DNA from: an uncultured Collinsella sp. | GTDB lineage: Bacteria > Actinomycetota > Coriobacteriia > Coriobacteriales > Coriobacteriaceae | Assembly: GCA_900549555.1 (NCBI GenBank) | Contig: UROO01000107.1 | Location: forward strand, 1 to 5,926 | Direction: 5' to 3' | Length of the DNA stretch: 5,926 bases | In this document: positions 1 through 4,999 of the stretch, piece by piece | Position numbering within the stretch: the stretch's first letter is position 1 | Layout: each line of letters starts with the position of its first letter | Position numbers and translations under genes: made by a program | The notes under the pieces: model-generated | Told to the model about the DNA's origin: nothing | What the model saw: only the letters and a program-made list of their open reading frames with translations | The model's database searches: none

Positions 1-45
1 ACACCCTAGAGTTCGTCGGCAGCGTCAGATGTGTATAAGAGACAG
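1..45 (+). other. Synthetic Nextera i5-side sequencing adapter (not genomic)
   Basis: Bases 1-4 (ACAC) match the end of the Illumina P5 primer. Bases 5-12 (CCTAGAGT) sit in the i5 index slot and, from memory, match Nextera XT index S516. Bases 13-26 are TCGTCGGCAGCGTC, and bases 27-45 are the 19-bp Tn5 mosaic end (AGATGTGTATAAGAGACAG). Genomic sequence starts at 46. The same adapter recurs inverted at the right end. This is library-preparation sequence and should be trimmed. It is not a mobile element. Confidence 0.98.
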
Positions 46-154
46 GGTTTGCGCCCTTGCCGCCAAGCACGAAGTTCATGGACTTGTCGCTCTCAGTGAC
101 ACAGGTGCCCTGGGCGTCGGTTCCAAAACGGTAAACCCTCTTGCAATCGCTCAC
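46..154 (-). CDS. ppdK: Pyruvate, phosphate dikinase, N-terminal fragment (cut by the window/adapter)
   Basis: Pyruvate phosphate dikinase interconverts pyruvate + ATP + Pi and PEP + AMP + PPi in the cytosol. Only the first 36 codons are present. They read (V/M)SDCKRVYRFG, then ...SDKSMNFVLGGKGAN. The VYRFG start and the GGKGAN signature are typical of the PPDK N-terminus (ATP-grasp nucleotide-binding domain). The single genomic base after Asn36 is C, which fits the Leu usually found there; the rest of that codon is adapter. The start is GTG (154-152). A purine-rich Shine-Dalgarno (AAGGGG, 167-162) lies 7 nt upstream, and no in-frame ATG fits better. The full protein is normally close to 900 residues, so over 95% is missing. 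The gene lies 298 bp downstream of the PPDK regulatory protein gene, which supports the identification. A gene call running to the contig edge would add adapter-encoded residues (PVSYTHLTLPTN...) that are not real. Confidence 0.9.
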
Positions 155-202
155 GATACTTCCCCTTCCATACGCTCTCGCGCACGACCGTGGTGACGAA
201 TC

Positions 203-244
203 AACCCGCCGGATGCAGGCCGTGAGGGAACTATACGGCGGGTT
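203..244. repeat. 9-bp perfect inverted repeat flanking a -10-like element
   Basis: AACCCGCCG at 203-211 is the exact reverse complement of CGGCGGGTT at 236-244, with 24 nt between the arms. The right arm abuts the TATAGT element at 230-235, so in the ppdK direction the arms bracket the -10 and the predicted start site. It could be a pair of operator half-sites or a 5' leader stem. It is not a good terminator, because the downstream arm is followed by TTGATTCG rather than a T-run. Confidence 0.4.
230..235 (-). promoter_or_regulatory. Possible -10 element of a ppdK promoter
   Basis: On the minus strand this reads TATAGT, five of six bases of the sigma-70 -10 consensus. Transcription would start near 223, giving a leader of roughly 70 nt before the ppdK GTG. 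With a 17-bp spacer the -35 position reads TCATGT, which is a poor match, so the promoter would probably need an activator. The GGTAAA/TTTACC array lies about 45-90 bp upstream of the -10, a suitable place for one. The same hexamer occurs before glyQ (4421-4426). This is motif matching only. Confidence 0.35.
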
Positions 245-276
245 TCACGCTGACATGAGAAGAGGGTGCGGGGTTT

Positions 277-324
277 GGTAAACGAGGTAAATGTAGCGGT
301 AAACGGTAGGTAAAGGTGGTTACC
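277..324 (-). repeat. Array of four TTTACC direct repeats plus a GGTAACC palindrome upstream of ppdK
   Basis: GGTAAA (TTTACC on the ppdK strand) occurs at 277-282, 286-291, 298-303 and 309-314. A partial GGTA lies at 305-308 and a GGTTACC palindrome at 318-324. Start-to-start distances are 9, 12 and 11 bp, roughly one DNA turn. Six-bp direct repeats about 11 bp apart are typical of OmpR/PhoB-type response-regulator sites, but the regulator here is unknown. The array lies downstream of one candidate promoter (330-360) and upstream of another -10 (230-235), so it could repress the first, activate the second, or both. Confidence 0.5.
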
Positions 325-329
325 TTATG

Positions 330-360
330 AAGATACCAACGCAAGAAACTTGCAGGTCAA
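330..360 (-). promoter_or_regulatory. Candidate promoter with 19-bp spacer containing a 13-bp palindrome
   Basis: On the minus strand the -35-like TTGACC is at 360-355 and the -10-like TATCTT at 335-330, 19 bp apart. A perfect palindrome with a 3-nt centre, GCAAG-TTT-CTTGC (341-353), sits inside the spacer. An over-long 19-bp spacer with a dyad between -35 and -10 is the known layout of MerR-family-regulated promoters. AT-rich DNA lies immediately upstream. The direction of transcription is towards ppdK. Neither hexamer is a full consensus, and no regulator gene lies in the window. Confidence 0.35.
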
Positions 361-452
361 ATCCAAGTTATTTGCTAAATCGCTTTATCATTATCGTGCA
401 TTATTTATAGTTAGTCTTTTTAAGACGGTGCATTTTTAGCTACCCCAAAGAG

Positions 453-1328
453 TTAGCTTTGCTGGGCTCGGCGGGCGGCGCGACGGGCACGGGCTTCTTG
501 GATTTCCTCCAAGTGACTAATGATCTCGGAGGCGCTCTCCTCGATCGCCTTGCCGTCGGTGCGCACCACAAAACAGCCCAGGCGCTTCATGAGAGCGCGG
601 GCTTCCTCGAGCTCGCTGCGTACGCTCTCGGGCTCGGCATAGGAGCCTGCGACGGCGCGGGCGTAATCATCGCCCAAGCGGCTATCGCGAATCCCGGAGA
701 TCACATCGACAGTCGAAATCAGACCAAACAACCGCATCGGGTCGACCTCGTAAATCGACTTAGGCGGCTCCATACCATGCGCCAGCGGAACATTGGCGAC
801 TTTGTAGCCCTGATAGGCCAAATACATCGACAGCGGCGTCTTGGACGTGCGGGATACGCCCAGCAGCACGATATCGGCACCCGACAGATCATCGCAACCG
901 CGCCCGTCGTCGTGCTCAACGAAATACTCCATGGCCTCGATACGATGGAAATAACGGTCATCGGTCTTATGAATCGTGCCCGCAACGCCTTTGGGCGGCA
1001 CACCGATGAGTGACGACAGCACGGCAAGCGTCGGGCCGATCAGGTCGACCGAACGAATATGCAGCATACCCAGGTAATCGAGCACGCGGGCGCGAAGCGC
1101 CGGATCGACAATGGTGTGGAACACAGCGATATCGCGATGGTCGGCATCGATGCGCGGTCCCACAAATGACTTGACCTGCTCCACCGAGGTCACCTTAGGC
1201 AGGCGCAAAACACGAAAAGCCCCTTCATCAAATTGCCCGGACGCCGCAAGCACCACCTCACAAGCGGTATCACCGAGCGAGTCGGAGATAACGATAACGG
1301 TGGGACGAGCGGTGACCGGGCAATCCAT
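453..1328 (-). CDS. Pyruvate, phosphate dikinase regulatory protein (bifunctional Thr kinase / phosphotransferase, DUF299 family)
   Basis: A 291-residue cytosolic protein of the PPDK/PEP-synthase regulatory family (relatives include E. coli PpsR and B. subtilis YqfL). Family members inactivate their target dikinase by ADP-dependent phosphorylation of a Thr next to the catalytic His, and reactivate it by Pi-dependent dephosphorylation. Visible hallmarks are the N-terminal VIVISDSLGDTA (residues 11-22), YFHRIEAMEYFVEHDDG (126-142), the P-loop-like GVSRTSKTPLS (157-167) and PLAHGMEPPK (181-190). The C-terminus (279-291) is Arg/Ala-rich and looks like a basic tail. The length is near or slightly above the usual ~270. 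The ATG at 1328 has a strong Shine-Dalgarno (AAGGAG, 1340-1335) with a 6-nt spacer. The gene starts 34 nt after glyS, probably co-transcribed, and is followed by ppdK, which makes PPDK rather than PEP synthase the likely target. I leave the symbol blank because the family has no settled one for the PPDK version. Confidence 0.94.
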   Translation of the reverse strand: MDCPVTARPTVIVISDSLGDTACEVVLAASGQFDEGAFRVLRLPKVTSVEQVKSFVGPRIDADHRDIAVFHTIVDPALRARVLDYLGMLHIRSVDLIGPTLAVLSSLIGVPPKGVAGTIHKTDDRYFHRIEAMEYFVEHDDGRGCDDLSGADIVLLGVSRTSKTPLSMYLAYQGYKVANVPLAHGMEPPKSIYEVDPMRLFGLISTVDVISGIRDSRLGDDYARAVAGSYAEPESVRSELEEARALMKRLGCFVVRTDGKAIEESASEIISHLEEIQEARARRAARRAQQS

Positions 1329-1334
1329 GCGGGG

Positions 1335-1355
1335 CTCCTTTTGCGCTTATGCGCA
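1335..1355 (-). promoter_or_regulatory. Ribosome binding site of the PPDK regulator gene with a small upstream hairpin
   Basis: On the minus strand AAGGAG (1340-1335) precedes the ATG by 6 nt and fixes the start. Immediately upstream, TGCGC-ATAA-GCGCA (1355-1342) can form a perfect 5-bp stem with a 4-nt loop, ending one base before the Shine-Dalgarno. It lies in the 34-nt gap after the glyS stop. No T-run follows, so it is not an intrinsic terminator. It may protect an mRNA end or influence initiation, or may be chance. Confidence 0.5.
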
Positions 1356-1362
1356 GGCTAGC

Positions 1363-3459
1363 TTACTTTTTGCGAGCAAGCTCACCGATGTTTGCGATGC
1401 CGGAGAAAACGGCCTCGAAGCGGTTGAGCAGCTTAAGGCGATTATCGCGGAGCTGCTCGTCCTTGTCCATGACCATAACCTCGTCGAAGAAACGGTCGAT
1501 GGGGGCGCGCAGAGCTGCAAGGGCGGCAAATGCGGCCGGGTAATCCTCGGCGGAGAGAGCAGCATCGACGGCGGTCTGAGCAGCCTCGGAGGCGTCGGCG
1601 AGCGCGAGCTCGGCCTCGCCCATCAGGCTGCGGTCGTACTCCGCACCCAGTTCGGGCTTGGAGATGTGCGCGGCGCGGGCATAGGCGGTAGCCAGGTTGT
1701 CGAAGGTCTCGGCATCGTTCTTGCGGGCCTCGTCGAGCGCGGCGCAGCGGGCGAAGAAGACGGACGGGGCGATGATGTGCACCGCAGAGACGGCGGCAAC
1801 GGTATCGGCCGGGATCTTTTCGTCGCGGGCCATGCTCACCAGGCGGCCGTGGAAGAAGTCACGGACCTGCTGGGCGACCTCGGCGGCGTCGAACTCGATG
1901 CCCTGCTCGCTATAGAGCTCAAGGGCGAAGTCGATCAGCGACGTGGGGTCAATCGACAGACGATCGCGCAGGATGTTGATGATGCCAATGGCGGCACGAC
2001 GCAGCGCGTACGGGTCGGACGAGCCGGTCGGGGGCTCACCGATGGCAAAAATGCCGGCGATGGTATCGAGCTTGTCGGCACAGGCCGCGATGCAGCCAGC
2101 GGTGCCCTCGGGCAGCTCATCGCCCGCAAAGCGGGGACGATAATGATCGCGAATGGCGTGGGCGACCTCGTCATTCTCCCCCATCGCGATAGCGTAGTAA
2201 CCGCCCATCACGCCCTGCTGGCTCGTGAACTCGACGACGGCGTTGGATACCAGGTCGGCCTTGCACAGGTGCGCGGCGCGGGCGGCGTCGGCAGCCAGGT
2301 GGGCGCCCAGATGGGCCTCGCGAGCGATGGCGAGCGCGAGCTGCTCAATGCGCTCGGACTTGGCGAGCACGCTACCGAGCTTCTCCTGGAAGGCGACCTT
2401 GGCCAGACGCTCGCGGAACTCGTCGAGGGAGATCTTCAGGTCCTCCTCGTAGAAGAACTTGGCGTCGTCCAGACGGGCGCGCACGACGCGCTCGTTGCCG
2501 TCGATCACGCGCTCGGCATTCTCGGGCTTGCTGTTGGAAACGACCACGAACTCACGCGTGAGCTTGCCCTCGCCGTCATAGATCGGGAAGTAGCGCTGGT
2601 TGGTGAGCATGGACTCGCAGATGATCTCATGCGGGACCTTGAGGAACTCCTCATCGAAGGTACCGACGAGCACCGTAGGCCACTCGCAGAGGTTAATGAC
2701 CTCCTCGAAGACCTTCTTGGGCGTGTCGACATGGCAGCCGGGGCGAGCGGCCTCGACCTCGGCGATACCGGCAAGGATAGCCTCACGACGACGCTCGGCA
2801 GAGAGCACGCCGGCGTCCTCGAGCACCTGCTCGTAGACGGCGGGGCTTGCGACCACATGGTCACCGGGGCCAAGTACACGATGACCACGCGTGGTGTTAC
2901 CACTCGTCACGTCGGCAAACGACACGGGCACGACGTCTTCGCCCAAAAGGCAGCAGATCCAACGGACCGGACGAACAAAGGTCGCATGCTCGTGACCCCA
3001 GCGCTGGCTGCGGTAGTTGGGCCACTGCAGGCCGGCGATGGTCTTCTCGCACAGAGCGGTCAGAATCGGCGTAGCCGGTGCAGATGGAATGTTCTTCTCA
3101 GCAAACACATACTCGCGACCGTCGGTGTCCTCACGACGGACCAGGTCCTCGGCAGCCACACCGCACTTGCGGGCGAAGCCCTGGGCGGCCTTGGTGGCGT
3201 TGCCGTCGGCATCAAAGGCAATGTTTGCCGCAGGGCCACGCTTGACCTCATGGACCTCATCGGTCGCGGTGGCGACGTTGGCCACGAGCGCAGCCAGGCG
3301 ACGCGGGCTCGAGATCACGCGGACCTCGCCATGGGCCAGACCGGCCTCGTCGAGACCCTTGGCGATCATGGTGCCAAGCTGCTTGACGGCATTGTTCAGC
3401 GGTGCGGAGGGCATTTCCTCCGTACCGATTTCAAACAGGAAATCCTTAGCGTCTGCCAT
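1363..3459 (-). CDS. glyS: Glycyl-tRNA synthetase beta subunit
   Basis: The 698-residue beta chain of the bacterial alpha2beta2 glycyl-tRNA synthetase, which charges tRNA-Gly in the cytosol. The beta chain mainly provides tRNA recognition. Family landmarks run in order: FLFEIGTEEMPSAPL (8-22), SSPRRLA (50-56), a QRWG/FVRPVRWICCLL segment (152-172), TRGHRVLGP (190-198), ESMLTNQRYFPIYD (282-295), NSKPENAERVIDGNE (309-323) leading to RARLDDAKFFYEEDL (327-341), the CKADLV...QQGVMGGYYA region (399-423), PPTGSSDPYALRRAA (476-490), and the C-terminal FFDEVMVM...RDNRLKLL (657-678), the anticodon-binding DALR-like domain. The length is typical and there is no frameshift. The ATG at 3459 lies 3 nt after the glyQ stop. 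A GAGGTGG Shine-Dalgarno inside the end of glyQ sits about 8 nt upstream, so translation is probably coupled. The usual FPELQGIMGRYYA motif reads FTSQQGVMGGYYA here, a mild deviation. Confidence 0.97.
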   Translation of the reverse strand: MADAKDFLFEIGTEEMPSAPLNNAVKQLGTMIAKGLDEAGLAHGEVRVISSPRRLAALVANVATATDEVHEVKRGPAANIAFDADGNATKAAQGFARKCGVAAEDLVRREDTDGREYVFAEKNIPSAPATPILTALCEKTIAGLQWPNYRSQRWGHEHATFVRPVRWICCLLGEDVVPVSFADVTSGNTTRGHRVLGPGDHVVASPAVYEQVLEDAGVLSAERRREAILAGIAEVEAARPGCHVDTPKKVFEEVINLCEWPTVLVGTFDEEFLKVPHEIICESMLTNQRYFPIYDGEGKLTREFVVVSNSKPENAERVIDGNERVVRARLDDAKFFYEEDLKISLDEFRERLAKVAFQEKLGSVLAKSERIEQLALAIAREAHLGAHLAADAARAAHLCKADLVSNAVVEFTSQQGVMGGYYAIAMGENDEVAHAIRDHYRPRFAGDELPEGTAGCIAACADKLDTIAGIFAIGEPPTGSSDPYALRRAAIGIINILRDRLSIDPTSLIDFALELYSEQGIEFDAAEVAQQVRDFFHGRLVSMARDEKIPADTVAAVSAVHIIAPSVFFARCAALDEARKNDAETFDNLATAYARAAHISKPELGAEYDRSLMGEAELALADASEAAQTAVDAALSAEDYPAAFAALAALRAPIDRFFDEVMVMDKDEQLRDNRLKLLNRFEAVFSGIANIGELARKK

Positions 3460-3462
3460 GGC

Positions 3463-4374
3463 TTACGCCACCTCGCCTTCCTGGTCGGCATTCTCGTTGA
3501 CTCCGGCGACCTCGGCCATATAGGCCTCGCAGCACGCCTTGGCGACGGCGCGGACGCGCAGGATGTAGTTGGCACGCTCGACCGCGGACAGTGCGCCGCG
3601 GGCATCGAGCAGGTTGAAGGCATGGCTGCACTTCATGACGCAGTCGTATGCGGGCAGCGGCAGCTTGCGCTCAAGGCAGGAATGACACTCGGCCTCATAG
3701 TCGTCAAACTTCTGACGCATCATCTCGACGTTGGCGACCTCAAAGTTGTAGGCGCTAAACTCGCGCTCGTTCTCCAGGAACACGTCGCCATAGGTCATGG
3801 GCGTGCCGTCGGGCAGATAGCTCCACACCAGGTCATAAACGGAGTTGACGCCCTGGGCGTACATGGCGATGCGCTCCAGGCCGTAGGTGATCTCGACGGG
3901 CACGGGGTCGACCTCGATGCCGCCCACCTGCTGGAAGTACGTGAACTGCGTGACCTCCATGCCGTTGAGCCAGACCTCCCAGCCAAGGCCCCAGGCGCCC
4001 AGGGTCGGGCTCTCCCAGTCATCCTCGACAAAACGGACGTCATGGTCGTTGGGGTCCAGGCCAATGGCTGCCAGAGACCCCAGGTAAAGCTCCTGGGCGT
4101 TGACCGGCGACGGCTTGATGAGCACCTGGAACTGATAGTAGTGCTGCATGCGGTTGGGATTCTCGCCGTAGCGGCCGTCGGCAGGACGGCGGCAAGGCTG
4201 AGCGTAGCAGGTGCGCCACTCGGCGGGGCCGAGCGAGCGCAGCGTGGTCGCGGTGTGGAAGGTACCGGCACCGACCTCGGAGTCATAGGGCTGCATAATG
4301 ACGCAGCCCTGCTCGCCCCAGTACTGCTGGAGGCGCAGGATGATGTCTTGGAAGGAAAGCGATGAAGCGTTCAT
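3463..4374 (-). CDS. glyQ: Glycyl-tRNA synthetase alpha subunit
   Basis: The 303-residue catalytic alpha chain of the alpha2beta2 glycyl-tRNA synthetase, a class II enzyme that forms glycyl-adenylate and transfers glycine to tRNA-Gly with the beta chain. Near-universal motifs are visible: FQDIILRLQQYW (8-19), GCVIMQPYDSEVGAGT (23-38), the motif-2 region YAQPCRRPADGRYGENPNR (57-75), EDDWESPTLGAWGLGWEVW (117-135), LNGMEVTQFTYFQQ (136-149), and the motif-3 segment EITYGLERIAMY (161-172). The length matches the family (about 290-305). The ATG at 4374 places FQDII at the expected position. The Shine-Dalgarno is weak or oddly spaced: GAGG abuts the ATG, and GAGGGG is about 13 nt upstream. glyS follows after 3 nt, as one operon. 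The gap after lepB is too short for a glycine T-box leader of the Firmicutes type. The 10-15 C-terminal residues are acidic and poorly conserved. Confidence 0.97.
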   Translation of the reverse strand: MNASSLSFQDIILRLQQYWGEQGCVIMQPYDSEVGAGTFHTATTLRSLGPAEWRTCYAQPCRRPADGRYGENPNRMQHYYQFQVLIKPSPVNAQELYLGSLAAIGLDPNDHDVRFVEDDWESPTLGAWGLGWEVWLNGMEVTQFTYFQQVGGIEVDPVPVEITYGLERIAMYAQGVNSVYDLVWSYLPDGTPMTYGDVFLENEREFSAYNFEVANVEMMRQKFDDYEAECHSCLERKLPLPAYDCVMKCSHAFNLLDARGALSAVERANYILRVRAVAKACCEAYMAEVAGVNENADQEGEVA

Positions 4375-4433
4375 GCCTCTAATATCCCCTCGTCGAAACG
4401 ATTACACGGTTAGGTACTGTACTATAGCGGTTT
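4375..4433 (-). promoter_or_regulatory. lepB-glyQ intergenic gap with possible glyQS promoter
   Basis: A 59-nt gap. On the minus strand TATAGT (4426-4421) is a good -10 match about 46 nt before the glyQ ATG. It is the same hexamer as the one before ppdK. No clear -35 is seen; it would fall inside the end of lepB. A GTAC-T-GTAC palindrome (4414-4422) overlaps the -10 and the predicted start site and might be an operator, or chance. There is no terminator hairpin after lepB, so glyQS may also be reached by read-through from rimM-trmD-lepB. Confidence 0.35.
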
Positions 4434-4997
4434 TTAGTCGATAGCGCCGATGCGGTCGAGCGGCCAGTAGCGCACAAGCGCCACGGCGATCAAATCAGAG
4501 CGATCGACGGGACCAAAGTAACGTGAGTCGGCAGAGTTTTCGCGGTTGTCGCCCATCACCCACACGCACCCGTCGGGAACGGTGTAGGGATAGCTTACCT
4601 GAGCGCCGGGAGCTTGGACCGAAAGCGGCCAGCTCATGCCGGTCGTGTAGTCCTCGTCAAGTGCTTGGCCGTCAACGACCACCTTGCCGTCCTGAAGGTC
4701 GACCGTCTGGCCGGACGTGGCAATAACACGCTTAACGAGAACATCGTGCTCGGAGGTGCCATCGGGGTTGTGGAACACCACGATATCGCCTTGGCTGACG
4801 GGCCGGCCGAGCTCGAGACTCACCTTTTGCGCCAAGATCTGGTCGCCGATCTCGATCGTGGACTCCATGGAGCCGGTGGGAACCACAAAGGGTTCGACCA
4901 CAAACGAGCGAATCAAGAAGGTAGCGACCAGTGCGATTGCGACGACCGCGATCCACTCAAACGCACCCTTTAGCACGGAATGCTGCGAAGGAACCAT
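4434..4997 (-). CDS. lepB: Signal peptidase I
   Basis: Type I signal peptidase (family S26), a membrane-anchored serine protease that removes signal peptides from exported preproteins at the outer face of the membrane. With the ATG at 4997 it is 187 residues, a typical short Gram-positive form. There is a single N-terminal membrane anchor (about residues 11-30). Box B PTGSM (40-44) contains the catalytic Ser43. Box C is GDIVVF (70-75). Box D VKRVI (88-92) contains the general-base Lys89. Box E is GDNRENSADSR (149-159). An in-frame GTG at 5003 would add two residues. I prefer the ATG because the GAGGAG Shine-Dalgarno (5008-5003) is 5 nt before it but would overlap the GTG. With the GTG start, the gene overlaps trmD by 4 nt (GTGA). 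With the ATG, it starts 2 nt after the trmD stop. Either way translational coupling is likely. Box D continues as ATSGQTV rather than the common GLPGD-type sequence. Confidence 0.95.
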   Translation of the reverse strand: MVPSQHSVLKGAFEWIAVVAIALVATFLIRSFVVEPFVVPTGSMESTIEIGDQILAQKVSLELGRPVSQGDIVVFHNPDGTSEHDVLVKRVIATSGQTVDLQDGKVVVDGQALDEDYTTGMSWPLSVQAPGAQVSYPYTVPDGCVWVMGDNRENSADSRYFGPVDRSDLIAVALVRYWPLDRIGAID

Positions 4998-4999
4998 TC

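Larger units (their letters stand above)
155..452 (-). other. 298-bp intergenic region between the PPDK regulator gene and ppdK
   Basis: No protein gene is visible here. The half nearest the regulator gene is strongly AT-rich (about 34% G+C by hand count over 331-440), unlike the flanking genes. The half nearest ppdK is G+C-rich. Read towards ppdK it holds a possible promoter with a 19-bp spacer (330-360), a repeat array (277-324), a second -10-like element (230-235) and an inverted repeat (203-211/236-244). I see no convincing intrinsic terminator after the regulator gene. The best hairpin (414-426) has a 5-bp AT-rich stem and no U-tract. Read-through into ppdK plus at least one internal promoter is therefore plausible. 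Confidence 0.6.

Noticed and set aside
414..426. Intrinsic terminator after the PPDK regulator gene (GTCTT-AAA-AAGAC)
   Set aside because: The stem is only 5 bp, AT-rich, and not followed by a U-tract on the minus strand.
459..1013. A 184-codon plus-strand reading frame over the PPDK regulator gene
   Set aside because: Codon-aligned antisense shadow; the minus-strand protein has clear family motifs.
1111..4365. A 1084-codon plus-strand reading frame
   Set aside because: It is antisense, codon-aligned, to glyS and glyQ, which are unmistakable. It stays open only because TTA, CTA and TCA are absent from those genes. Its protein shows low-complexity G/A/L/V composition and no recognisable domain.
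4375..4433. Glycine T-box riboswitch upstream of glyQ
   Set aside because: The gap is 59 nt, far too short for a T-box specifier stem plus antiterminator.
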